The notes under the pieces are model-generated. The model was not told the DNA's origin and did not search any database. It saw only the letters and a list, made by a program, of their open reading frames with translations. 64,000 nt of DNA from an uncultured Alphaproteobacteria bacterium. GTDB taxonomy: Bacteria; Pseudomonadota; Alphaproteobacteria; Rhizobiales; Rhizobiaceae. Position numbers and translations under genes: made by a program. The number at the start of each line of letters is the position of its first letter. Positions within the stretch are counted from its first letter, which is position 1. Location: assembly GCA_929200315.1 (NCBI GenBank), contig CAKMZB010000011.1, positions 13,921-77,920 of the forward strand, read 5' to 3'. Below are positions 28,935-37,524 of the stretch, in pieces.

Positions 28935-29876
28935 TCAGGCGCAGGCAATATCCGTCAGATCAAGGGCTTGGTTGCCGTTGGAATGGGGCGCGCGAACCTG
29001 CTCCATCCACTCCCGTCGTGCTTGCGCGCGCTCGCGGGCAGCGCTGTCGACCGGCAAGCGCAGACTGTCAACGAGTGTCGCAACCTCCAGCCGTGCTGTG
29101 GCATCTGAAGTGCGATGTTTTGCAGTTTCCAGCCCACATGCTGCCAAATCATCCATCACGGTCAATCCACGGGCAAAATGCTCACGGAAGATCACGCGCT
29201 CAGAAAGCCCGCCCCCAAACCGGAAACCAAGTTGCAGCGATAAATCGTGCAGCACTTCCGAAAAATTCTCTTTGTTGCGCGATGATGACGATGAAATGCG
29301 GTTGCGCACGACCACCCAGTCCAGCAGTCCCTTGTCTGCAGATCGCCGTTCCCGGCGCGCATCGCGCACGGAGCTTGCATAGTGACTGAGCTGATCGATT
29401 TTCAGGCTTTCGGCATCGACGCGGGCAAGCACGTCGAGGTCAAGGAAGCTGTCATTGAGGGGCGTCACAAGCGTGTCTGCGATAGAGTGGGCAAGACGCA
29501 TCAGCGCTCCGTCATGACCGGGCGTGTCGATTACGATAAAATCGTAATCTCGCTCAATGGCACTCATCGCGCGCAAAAGGGTGCCAAATTCTCGGTCATA
29601 GGACGCCTGGCGGCTGTCGCACTGGACAGCGTTGATGGGCACATTGTGAGGGTGGTCGAGGGCAACGCCATGCTGGTCCGTCCAGCGACGGCGGTTTTGC
29701 ACGTAGCGAGAAAGGCTTTGCTGGCGCACGTCGAGATCAACGGTCGCTACGCGCATTCCTTTGTGAAGAAGTGCAGTTGTCAAAAGGATAGAGGTGGTGG
29801 TTTTACCAGTTCCGCCTTTTTCATTACCGCAAACGATAACGTGTGCAGTTCGATCCTTCAGCCTGGAATCGCCCAT
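28935..29876 (-). CDS. mipZ: Division plane positioning ATPase MipZ
   Basis: ParA-superfamily ATPase that forms a gradient from the poles and inhibits FtsZ, placing the division site in alphaproteobacteria that lack Min. The 313-aa form has the deviant Walker A GNEKGGTGKTTTS (17-29), DLDVRQQSLSRYVQNR and DYDFIVIDTPGHD as Walker B region. I take ATG 29876 (MGDSRLKDRTAHVIV); an in-frame GTG at 29888 sits closer to GAGGGG and is a real alternative. The frame extends to 29927. Confidence 0.92.
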   Translation of the reverse strand: MGDSRLKDRTAHVIVCGNEKGGTGKTTTSILLTTALLHKGMRVATVDLDVRQQSLSRYVQNRRRWTDQHGVALDHPHNVPINAVQCDSRQASYDREFGTLLRAMSAIERDYDFIVIDTPGHDGALMRLAHSIADTLVTPLNDSFLDLDVLARVDAESLKIDQLSHYASSVRDARRERRSADKGLLDWVVVRNRISSSSSRNKENFSEVLHDLSLQLGFRFGGGLSERVIFREHFARGLTVMDDLAACGLETAKHRTSDATARLEVATLVDSLRLPVDSAARERAQARREWMEQVRAPHSNGNQALDLTDIACA

Positions 29877-29999
29877 AGCCTGGCCCACGGTCCCCTCAAT
29901 TGCCCCATATGAACAGAAAAACAGCAATTACTAGCCCAGGGCAAGACACAATTTCGCCATTGTTCAATTGGGCTTTAGCCTCGCTTCCTCAATGAGGAG

Positions 30000-30413
30000 C
30001 TAAAGAAGACCAAGAGAAGCGAGATCCTCACGCAACTTTGGATCAAGCGGAGCTTCGCCCACAGGTAAATCGGCCGGGGCGTCTTGGGGTTTCAGGTAAC
30101 GTCAACCCTGGAACGGTCGGCGAGGCTGCCAGCGTGTCGGTACAGGTAGGTCGGCGAACACAAGATGGCAACGCCGAATTCCATCTTCACCCTTGAAAAT
30201 CTCAATGTCGGCAAGCGGTTGGCGTGCCTGCACGTTGCCGCGCACGACCCAGAAAAGCGATCCGCCATCGAGTAATTCCTCGGCGCGTTTAGGGACCATG
30301 CGGGTGGTATGGATCATACGGCTCGTCGCACGGCGACGCTGCATATGGCCTAGGACATCCTCAAACGACTCACTGCCGACGGAGAGTTTGATGAGATGGA
30401 GGCTACCGCTCAT
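30000..30413 (-). pseudogene. DUF1489 family gene interrupted by an in-frame TGA
   Basis: The first 103 residues are a good DUF1489 protein: LHLIKLSVGSESFEDVLGHM, IHTTRMVPKRAEELLDGGSL, FWVVRGNVQARQPL and ending WQPRRPFQG. A TGA at 30104-30102 stops it there. Read through in the same frame, the sequence continues RYLKPQDAPADLPVGEAPLD to a TAG at 30000-30002, giving 137 codons. From memory the family reads FQGWRYL...AP.DL at this point, so TGA replaces a TGG tryptophan codon. It could be a real nonsense mutation, a sequencing error or a gene still working in truncated form. It overlaps the carboxylase gene by 4 nt. Confidence 0.8.
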
Positions 30414-32317
30414 TCCACTGGGACGAGATTGAGCGCGACTAAGCGTCCGTCGACCTGATCACCCAGCGCGATAGCAAGGTCGTTCACGGTTCCATCGAAG
30501 GGCGCGACCACGGCGTGCTCCATCTTCATGGCTTCCACGGCAAAGAGCATGTCGCCTTTTTCAACACTATCGCCTTGCGAGACGGAAAGACCGACAACCT
30601 TTCCGTTCATCGGCGCACGGATGGCTCCATCTCCGCCCTCGCTGTCTCCAGCAGCATGGTCGGGGAACGCAAAGAGCGTTGAGCGCCCTTCATGGACGGT
30701 GTGAATATCGCCGTAGCGATCACGGACCGCGCGCACGTCGCTTGCGGGGCGCTCGCCGGACGAGAGGTGGAAGCCCTTATTATCAAAAGAAACTTCAACC
30801 CTCCGAACTTCGCCGTTAAGCAAAATGTCGTGCCCGACAGCTTGCTGTTCCCAAAGGCAAAAACCATCTCCAGCGGCGAAAGGTCCACCGCCGCTCCCCT
30901 GCATACTGTTCAGCAATGCCGCGACACCGGCGGCGAGAACAGGCTTCTGCACCTCGTCCTTCCGAGTCAGACTTTCAAGATTTTCATCGATCAGACTCGT
31001 GTCGAACGAACCTTTCATCAGATCATCCTGCGCCAGCAATTTACGCAGGAAAGCAATGTTCGTGTTCACACCTGCTATGAACGTATCCGCCAGCGCAGCG
31101 TCGAGCGCCGCAAAGGCCTCTTCACGGGTTTGCGCGGAAGCGATGAGCTTAGCGATCATAGGATCATAATGTGGGCTCACGGTATCGTCAGCAACGACGC
31201 CGCTGTCGATGCGAATTGTATCAGGGAAGTCGCAGGCCAACAGCGTCCCGGTTGATGGCAGGAAGCCCTCTTCCGGCGTTTCAGCATAGACGCGCGCCTC
31301 AATGGCATGACCGCTTAGGCTGATATCCTTCTGCGCCAGCGGTAGCTCTTCCCCTCGCGCGACGCGAAGCTGCCATTCGACGAGATCCTGCCCTGTTACG
31401 GCCTCCGTCACCGGGTGTTCCACCTGGAGGCGGGTGTTCATTTCCATGAAGAAGAAGCCGTCTTCCGACAGGCCATCGGATGCATCGACGATAAATTCCA
31501 CCGTCCCTGCCCCACTATAGCTCACAGCGCGGGCGGCGGCACAGGCCGCTTCACCCATCGTAGCGCGCATGTCTTCACTCATGCCGGGTGCTGGTGCTTC
31601 TTCCAGCACTTTTTGATGCCGACGCTGCATGGAACAGTCGCGCTCGCCCAAATGAACGACATTGCCGTGATTGTCAGCAAACACCTGGATTTCGATATGA
31701 CGGGGCGTAGCGACAAAGCGCTCAATGAGAACAATATCGTTGCCGAAAGAGGCCTGCGCCTCGCGCTTGGCAGCCTCCAGGGCGGCATCGAAGTCGATTG
31801 CCTTATCAACCCGGCGCATCCCCTTCCCGCCACCACCGGCGACAGCTTTGATAAGCACCGGATAGCCAATCTCGTAGGCTTTGCGCTTTAGAAAGGCCTC
31901 GTCCTGGTTCGTCCCGTGATAGCCCGGCACAACCGGCACACCGGCATCGGCCATGATGGCCTTGGCCTGATCCTTCGAGCCCATGGCACGGATGGCGTCG
32001 GCAGGTGGGCCGACAAACACCATTCCGGCGTCCTGCACCATCTGAGAAAAATCGGCGTTCTCAGACAGAAACCCATAGCCTGGATGAATCGCGTCCGCCC
32101 CTGCCTCCGTCGCAATTTTTAGAATGCGCCCTGCACGCAGATAAGAATCAGCCGCAGCAGCTCCGCCCAGCAAGTAGGCCTCGTCAGCTTGTTTTACGTG
32201 TTGGGCGTTGGCGTCGACATCTGAGTGGACGGCAATGGTACGAAGGCCCATGGCGCGGGCTGTCTTGATGATCCGGCAGGCGATTTCGCCGCGGTTGGCA
32301 ATGAGCAGTGATTTCAT
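30410..32317 (-). CDS. Acyl-CoA carboxylase biotin-containing alpha subunit (3-methylcrotonyl-CoA carboxylase-like)
   Basis: A 635-aa protein with biotin carboxylase and biotin carrier domains. It starts MKSLLIANRGEIACRIIKTA, has the ATP-grasp loop AVAGGGGKGMRRV and FMEMNTRLQVEHPVTE, and ends with the biotinylation site AMKMEH (Lys598). It loads CO2 on biotin for transfer by a separate beta subunit. Length and the MKMEH form favour methylcrotonyl-CoA carboxylase (leucine breakdown), but propionyl-CoA carboxylase is possible because no beta subunit is adjacent. ATG 32317 with AAGAGA upstream is preferred to ATG 32338. Confidence 0.92.
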   Translation of the reverse strand: MKSLLIANRGEIACRIIKTARAMGLRTIAVHSDVDANAQHVKQADEAYLLGGAAAADSYLRAGRILKIATEAGADAIHPGYGFLSENADFSQMVQDAGMVFVGPPADAIRAMGSKDQAKAIMADAGVPVVPGYHGTNQDEAFLKRKAYEIGYPVLIKAVAGGGGKGMRRVDKAIDFDAALEAAKREAQASFGNDIVLIERFVATPRHIEIQVFADNHGNVVHLGERDCSMQRRHQKVLEEAPAPGMSEDMRATMGEAACAAARAVSYSGAGTVEFIVDASDGLSEDGFFFMEMNTRLQVEHPVTEAVTGQDLVEWQLRVARGEELPLAQKDISLSGHAIEARVYAETPEEGFLPSTGTLLACDFPDTIRIDSGVVADDTVSPHYDPMIAKLIASAQTREEAFAALDAALADTFIAGVNTNIAFLRKLLAQDDLMKGSFDTSLIDENLESLTRKDEVQKPVLAAGVAALLNSMQGSGGGPFAAGDGFCLWEQQAVGHDILLNGEVRRVEVSFDNKGFHLSSGERPASDVRAVRDRYGDIHTVHEGRSTLFAFPDHAAGDSEGGDGAIRAPMNGKVVGLSVSQGDSVEKGDMLFAVEAMKMEHAVVAPFDGTVNDLAIALGDQVDGRLVALNLVPVE

Positions 32318-32399
32318 GGGTCTCTTGTAGGATGCCATTGGCGCGGTGTCAGCATTGGGCTTACACATCCACCGCTGACTTGTCGCGAAAGAATGGCCG

Positions 32400-33140
32400 T
32401 TGCGTTTTCCAAACCCTCTTATCCCCGCCGTTCTGTTGCGCCGCTACAAGCGTTTCCTCGCTGATGTAGAACTGGAATCGGGTGAGGCGCTCACGGTCCA
32501 TTGCCCCAATCCCGGCGCGATGATGGGCCTTGCCGACGCCGGCAACAGGGTGTGGATATCCGACAGCGCCAATCCCAAGCGCAAATTGCGGTACACGCTG
32601 GAATTGGTGGAGGCCATTGCGCCTGCTGGTAAGGTGATGGTCGGGATCAACACAATGTGGCCAAACCGCCTGGCGCAGGAGGCGATTGAAGCCGGGCATC
32701 TACCGGAGCTTGCCGGATATGAAGATATCCGCGCTGAGGTGCCTTACGGAGAAAGGTCGCGCGTTGATTTCCTCCTCATCGATCCGTTTCGCCCGCCCTG
32801 CTATGTGGAAGTGAAGAACGTCCATTTGGTGCGACAGGCAGGTCTGCATGAATTTCCCGATTGCAAGACCACTCGCGGCGTTAAGCATCTTGAGGAGCTG
32901 GCGCGTATCGCTCAAGGTGGAGAGCGAGCGGCAATGCTCTACATCATCCAACGTGAAGACGGCGATCGCCTCTCCTTCGCAGCCGATCTCGATACCGACT
33001 ATGCAAGAGCATTTGCCGCTGCCCGCGCTGCCGGGGTTGAAGCCTACGCCTTGCGGTGCCACGTCTCGCTGGACGAAATTACGGCCATCACGTCTGTACC
33101 CGTTTTGCTGCCCAAGCTTGAAGAGGACGCCCGATCTTGA
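32400..33140 (+). CDS. sfsA: Sugar fermentation stimulation protein homolog SfsA
   Basis: The 246-aa product is a full SfsA: RFPNPLIPAVLLRRYKRFLA, VHCPNPGAMMGL, KRKLRYTLELVEA and YVEVKNVHLVRQ followed by FPDCKTTRGVKHLEEL. It has an N-terminal OB-like fold and a C-terminal PD-(D/E)XK-like nuclease fold; the E. coli protein binds DNA, but its role is unclear. It starts at TTG 32400 because the nearby ATG at 32393 is out of frame. The stop overlaps the map start as TTGA. Confidence 0.92.
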   Translation: MRFPNPLIPAVLLRRYKRFLADVELESGEALTVHCPNPGAMMGLADAGNRVWISDSANPKRKLRYTLELVEAIAPAGKVMVGINTMWPNRLAQEAIEAGHLPELAGYEDIRAEVPYGERSRVDFLLIDPFRPPCYVEVKNVHLVRQAGLHEFPDCKTTRGVKHLEELARIAQGGERAAMLYIIQREDGDRLSFAADLDTDYARAFAAARAAGVEAYALRCHVSLDEITAITSVPVLLPKLEEDARS

Positions 33141-33967
33141 CCACCTATATCGCCGCAAACGACGCGCCGATGAAGAATACCGGCAACATCAAGCTGTATG
33201 GCCCGGAAGGCTTCGAGGGCATGAGATGCGCCGGGCAGCTCACAGCGCGTTGTCTCGACGAGGTCACGGCCATGGTGAAACCGGGCGTGACAACGGCCGA
33301 GATCGACGATTTCATCTTCCAGTTCGGTCTCGACAATGGCGCGGCTCCCGCGACGCTGCATTATCGCGGCTACCAGTATTCAAGCTGCATTTCGCTCAAC
33401 CACGTTGTCTGCCATGGCTTCCCGCAGAAGAAGCCACTGCGCAACGGTGATATCTTGAACGTCGACGTCACATTCGTCCTTGACGGGTATCACGGTGACT
33501 CAAGCCGCATGTATGTGGCCGGTCAGGCAAAACGCGCTGCCGAACGGCTTCTCAACATCACTTATGAGAGCCTGATGCGTGGCATCGCTGCAGTAAAGCC
33601 CGGCGCGCGGATGGGAGCGATTGGCGAAGCGATCCAAACCTACGCCGAAGGCGAACGCTGCTCCGTGGTGCGCGACTTTTGCGGCCACGGCCTTGGCAAG
33701 CTCTTCCACGATGCGCCAAACGTGCTCCACTACGGCACAGCAAACGAGGGCGTTGAGATGCGACCGGGCATGATCTTTACCATCGAACCAATGATCAACC
33801 TCGGCCGCCACCATGTGAAAATCCTGCGCGACGGCTGGACTGCGGTTACCCGCGACCGGATGCTTTCTGCGCAATTTGAACATTCCGTCGGCGTGACAGA
33901 GGGAGGGTGTGAAATCTTCACGACCTCCCCCGCCGGGCTCCACAAGCCACTGTCGCAGGCTGCTTGA
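33137..33967 (+). CDS. map: Type I methionine aminopeptidase
   Basis: Removes the initiator methionine from nascent proteins. The 276-aa product has all five metal ligands of the pita-bread fold: Asp110, Asp121, His184, Glu217 and Glu248, with CGHGLGKLFHDAPNVLHYG as signature. Length matches type Ia enzymes with a short N-terminal extension. TTG 33137 is coupled to sfsA by a 4-nt overlap. radC follows at once. Confidence 0.96.
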   Translation: MTTYIAANDAPMKNTGNIKLYGPEGFEGMRCAGQLTARCLDEVTAMVKPGVTTAEIDDFIFQFGLDNGAAPATLHYRGYQYSSCISLNHVVCHGFPQKKPLRNGDILNVDVTFVLDGYHGDSSRMYVAGQAKRAAERLLNITYESLMRGIAAVKPGARMGAIGEAIQTYAEGERCSVVRDFCGHGLGKLFHDAPNVLHYGTANEGVEMRPGMIFTIEPMINLGRHHVKILRDGWTAVTRDRMLSAQFEHSVGVTEGGCEIFTTSPAGLHKPLSQAA

Positions 33968-33969
33968 CC

Positions 33970-34665
33970 ATGAGTCTGGCGGAGGGACGGGGAAAGCCGC
34001 ACTATCACGGTCATCGGGATCGGTTGCGGGAAAAACTCGCACGCCACGGCCCGGCCCCACTTGATGACTATGAGTTGTTGGAACTCCTGCTCTACCGTTT
34101 TGTCCCACGCCGGGACACAAAACCCATTGCGAAGGCCTTGCTCCATCGTTTCGGATCCCTCTTTGGTGTCTTTGGCGCCAGTCAGAAAGAGCTGGCACAG
34201 ACACCAAACCTGGGTCTCAAATCCGCGGGCGATTTAAAAATCGTCGGCGCGCTCATCTCCCGTGCTTTGAAGCGCGAGGTGATAGAGCGCCCTGTTCTTA
34301 GCTCCTGGACGACCGTCATCGAATATCTGCAACACGAGATGGGGCATTCAACCATTGAGGAATTGCGCGTTCTGTTTCTCGACAAGCGCAACCGGCTCAT
34401 CGAAGATGTGCTCATGCAACAGGGCACCGTCGACCACACGCCTGTCTATCCGCGCGAAATCATTTCCAAGGCGCTGGAGGTTTCTGCGACCGCCGTGGTA
34501 CTCGTCCACAACCACCCATCTGGCGACCCAACACCTTCTCGTGCGGATATCGAGATGACAAAGACCATCATCGAGATCGGTGCGCCCATGGGCGTTACGG
34601 TCCACGATCACATAATTGTCGGCAAGCAGAGCCATGCGAGCTTGCGTGGATTGAAGCTGATATGA
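33970..34665 (+). CDS. radC: RadC family JAB-domain protein
   Basis: A 231-aa protein with an N-terminal helix-hairpin-helix part (LDDYELLELLLYRFVPRRDT) and a JAMM metalloprotease-like domain: Glu in IEELRVLFLD, HNHPSG with His180 and His182, and Asp193. RadC was once tied to DNA repair, but that role was withdrawn; the enzymatic activity is unknown. ATG 33970 is used; TTG 33964 overlaps the map stop as TTGA and is an alternative. The stop overlaps the next gene (ATGA). Confidence 0.93.
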   Translation: MSLAEGRGKPHYHGHRDRLREKLARHGPAPLDDYELLELLLYRFVPRRDTKPIAKALLHRFGSLFGVFGASQKELAQTPNLGLKSAGDLKIVGALISRALKREVIERPVLSSWTTVIEYLQHEMGHSTIEELRVLFLDKRNRLIEDVLMQQGTVDHTPVYPREIISKALEVSATAVVLVHNHPSGDPTPSRADIEMTKTIIEIGAPMGVTVHDHIIVGKQSHASLRGLKLI

Positions 34666-35711
34666 AGCGCGTGGTTCTGGCAGCTGGATTGACGCTTGCC
34701 TGCGGCGCCGCGGGGACCGCAGAGCGGATCGGGCAGGCTATCCCTCTCTCTGGCATTCCCAACGAGGTCAGCAGCCGCTTGGAACTCGGCCTTTCTATCG
34801 CCGCCACAGAAGCGCGTCAGCGCGGTGCCCATATCACCGTAACCCTCGCCGACAGCGGATGCAGCAAAGAAGCTGCGCAACTTGCAGGGGAAACACTCAA
34901 GCAAGCCGATGTACAGATCGTTATCGGCCCGCTTTGCGCGCTTGCAGCGGCAACAATTGCAGAAATCGTAAAGCCAGTGCCCGTCATTGCCCTCGACACC
35001 CGCAACCCACTTCTCGCTCGCCAGCGCGATATCGGCGACCTTGCGTTGTTTGAGCTTGGGGCGGATGCAGATGCTGAGGCGCGGGCAATTGTTGAGAAGG
35101 TGCTGCCACGCTTTAAGGGTGCCCCCTTTGCGCTCCTCGACGATGGCGGCATTTATGGTCGCGGCCTTTCGGACGCCATTCGCCTAACGGCGGAGGAAGC
35201 AGGGTTGAGCCCTGCAGAGGTCGCGACATTTCGCCCCGGTCAAGACAGTCAAAAACCGCTCCTGCGCCGCCTCGCCCGGTCGGGGATCAAGGCTATTGTT
35301 GTGCTCGCCCCTGCCGAGGACATCTCACGCTTAGCTAGCGATTTGGCCGAACTTGACCTCGGTTGGCAGATCGCTGCCGGTGAGGCCGGGCGTTTGCTGC
35401 CCCTTGCCGATGGTACGGAAAATGTGCCCGACGGTGTCATGGCTGTATTCCCGACCAATCCGAGCGAAGCGGCAACCGAAGCGCTGACAGACCGCATTGT
35501 TGGCCAGGATGCCCGGGTGGAAGACCTGATTGTCGCAGCTCACGCGCTTATGAGTGTTGCTGTTGCCTATGATCCCTCTAGGTTGCTGGAAACCCAGAGT
35601 TTCCCCACCTTGCTCGGCAACGTGACCTTCGGCACTGACGGCCGGGCGACGCCGCTCGCCTTCGCGCTTTACACTTGGCGGAATGGCGCGTTTCATGAGG
35701 CGATCCAGTGA
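34662..35711 (+). CDS. Periplasmic ligand-binding protein, type I fold (penicillin-binding protein activator-like)
   Basis: The 349-aa product has a signal peptide (VVLAAGLTLACGAAGTA) and a type I periplasmic-binding fold: ERIGQAIPLSGIPNE, a DVQIVIGPLCALAAATIAEI hinge and ALLDDGGIYGRGLSDAIRL. It resembles the Peripla_BP_6/LivK class and the LpoA C-domain used by alphaproteobacterial penicillin-binding protein activators. No transporter genes are adjacent, which argues for a regulatory or enzyme-activator role. It overlaps both neighbours by 4 nt. Confidence 0.82.
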   Translation: MKRVVLAAGLTLACGAAGTAERIGQAIPLSGIPNEVSSRLELGLSIAATEARQRGAHITVTLADSGCSKEAAQLAGETLKQADVQIVIGPLCALAAATIAEIVKPVPVIALDTRNPLLARQRDIGDLALFELGADADAEARAIVEKVLPRFKGAPFALLDDGGIYGRGLSDAIRLTAEEAGLSPAEVATFRPGQDSQKPLLRRLARSGIKAIVVLAPAEDISRLASDLAELDLGWQIAAGEAGRLLPLADGTENVPDGVMAVFPTNPSEAATEALTDRIVGQDARVEDLIVAAHALMSVAVAYDPSRLLETQSFPTLLGNVTFGTDGRATPLAFALYTWRNGAFHEAIQ

Positions 35712-36733
35712 AAGCAGGCCCAACCAATTCCATCTGCGATGTGGCAGGCCTTACTGTTGGCCATGCACAGGATGATGCGCTGAAATCTGGCGTCACGGCA
35801 CTTGTGTGCGAGACGTCTGACAACTTCGCCGGTGTCCATGTCATGGGCGGCGCGCCTGGAACGCGGGACACGGACCTGCTCGCACCACAAAACACCGTGC
35901 AGGGCGTCGACGCCGTCGTCTTGGCGGGCGGCTCTGCCTTCGGTCTCGATGCTGCTGGCGGGGCGCAGATGGCGTTGCGGGACATGGGTCGGGGCTTTGC
36001 CATCGGCGACCAACGGGTGCCCATAGTTCCCAGTGCAATCCTCTTCGACCTCATCAATGGCGGAAACAAGTCGTTCAAAGAGAACCCTTATGGAGCCCTG
36101 GGCCGCAGGGCTGTTGAAGCCGCAAGCACAGATGTCGTTCTCGGCAGTGTCGGAGCAGGAACAGGGGCGCTGACTGGCGGACCTCGAGGCGGATTGAAAG
36201 GTGGTTTGGGTACCGCATCCACCGTTCTGTCAGACGGCACCACCATCATCGCAGCTCTGGTCGCGGTCAACGCACTTGGGTCGCCCGTCATTGGCGAAAG
36301 CAAACATTTCTGGGCCGCCCCCTTCGAACAGGATAACGAGTTCGGCGGCTTTGGCTCAGGCGATATAGACCCTGAAGAAGCGCAGGCGCTGCGCATTAAA
36401 TTCTCCGAAAGCCGCCAATCCGGTGCAAACACCACAATCGGCATCATTGCCACCGATGCGACGTTGACCAAGGGGGCGGCTTCGCGGCTTGCCATTGCCG
36501 CTCATGACGGGTTTGCACGCGCGCTCTGGCCCGCCCACATGCCACTTGATGGCGATCTCGTCTTTTCCGTCGCCACCTGCGCACAGAAAGCCAATCCCGC
36601 GATGGATCACATGATCGAACTCTCGGCCGCCGCCAGCAGCGTCATGGCGCGGGCGATTGCGCGCGGTATTTTTGAAGCCACTGCAGCGCCAAATGATCTC
36701 TTTTCCCCGTGGACGACGCTGCGGGACAATTGA
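35708..36733 (+). CDS. P1 family (DmpA/NylC, S58) self-processing peptidase
   Basis: An N-terminal-nucleophile hydrolase of 341 aa. NSICDVAGLTVGHAQD and VHVMGGAPGTRDTDLLAP are family signatures, and AVVLAGGSAFGLDAAGG lines the active site. Autocleavage is expected between Asn241 and Thr242 in SGANTTIGIIATDA, freeing Thr242 as nucleophile, as in NylC. The family includes beta-aminopeptidases and amidases; the substrate is not readable. GTG 35708 overlaps the upstream stop as GTGA. Confidence 0.9.
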   Translation: MKAGPTNSICDVAGLTVGHAQDDALKSGVTALVCETSDNFAGVHVMGGAPGTRDTDLLAPQNTVQGVDAVVLAGGSAFGLDAAGGAQMALRDMGRGFAIGDQRVPIVPSAILFDLINGGNKSFKENPYGALGRRAVEAASTDVVLGSVGAGTGALTGGPRGGLKGGLGTASTVLSDGTTIIAALVAVNALGSPVIGESKHFWAAPFEQDNEFGGFGSGDIDPEEAQALRIKFSESRQSGANTTIGIIATDATLTKGAASRLAIAAHDGFARALWPAHMPLDGDLVFSVATCAQKANPAMDHMIELSAAASSVMARAIARGIFEATAAPNDLFSPWTTLRDN

Positions 36734-36764
36734 GCTCAGCCCCGCTGGCGGCTAGGCCGCTTTC

Positions 36765-37430
36765 ATGACCAAGGATCTTCTCATCGCGCCGTCCATTCTG
36801 GCGGCTGATTTTTCCAAACTCGGCGCCGAAGTCACCGATGTGATCGCCGCTGGTGCCGACTGGGTGCATCTGGATGTGATGGACGGACATTTCGTGCCCA
36901 ACATCTCCTTTGGTCCGGTTGTTATTGAGAAACTCCGCCCGCTCACCGACGCCGTCTTTGACACCCACCTGATGATCGCGCCTTGCGATCCCTATCTGGA
37001 GGCTTTCGCCAAGGCGGGGAGCAATTTTATTACGGTCCATGCGGAAGCCGGGCCGCATCTGCATCGGTCACTCCAAGCCATCCGGGCACTTGGCAAAAAG
37101 GCTGGCGTTTCGCTCAATCCGTCAACGCCGGTAAGCGTGCTGGAGCATGTTGTCGATTCCATTGACCTGCTCCTTATCATGAGCGTGAACCCGGGCTTTG
37201 GTGGACAGTCTTTTATTCCCGAAGCGGTGGAAAAAGTGCGTCAGGCGAAAGCGCTTGTTGGCGACCGGCCGACCCACATAGAGGTGGATGGTGGCGTCAC
37301 CGCAGAAACTGCGCCTGCTATCGTAAAGGCCGGGGCCGACGTGCTTGTTGCCGGCTCGGCCGTCTATAAAGGCGGTACCAAAAACGCCTATGCGACCAAC
37401 ATCGCGGCCATAAGGAAAGCTTGCCTTTAG
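36765..37430 (+). CDS. rpe: Ribulose-phosphate 3-epimerase
   Basis: Interconverts ribulose-5-phosphate and xylulose-5-phosphate in the pentose phosphate and Calvin cycles. The 221-aa TIM barrel has the metal ligands His35, Asp37, His68 and Asp175, the signatures [19 protein letters not shown] and [13 protein letters not shown], and a phosphate site near GSAVYKG. It lies 31 bp after the peptidase and 94 bp before purB. Confidence 0.97.
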   Translation: MTKDLLIAPSILAADFSKLGAEVTDVIAAGADWVHLDVMDGHFVPNISFGPVVIEKLRPLTDAVFDTHLMIAPCDPYLEAFAKAGSNFITVHAEAGPHLHRSLQAIRALGKKAGVSLNPSTPVSVLEHVVDSIDLLLIMSVNPGFGGQSFIPEAVEKVRQAKALVGDRPTHIEVDGGVTAETAPAIVKAGADVLVAGSAVYKGGTKNAYATNIAAIRKACL

Positions 37431-37524
37431 GAGTGGACAGCGCCACACGCTGGCTGCCGTCATGTTGAAGGGAACCGGTGCCAGTGCTAGCGCACAGCCA
37501 ACCCTCCCGCACTGAGCACGCAAC

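Noticed and set aside
30102-30104. Selenocysteine at the DUF1489 TGA
   Set aside because: The family residue is Trp, not Cys, and I see no bacterial SECIS-like hairpin immediately after the codon.
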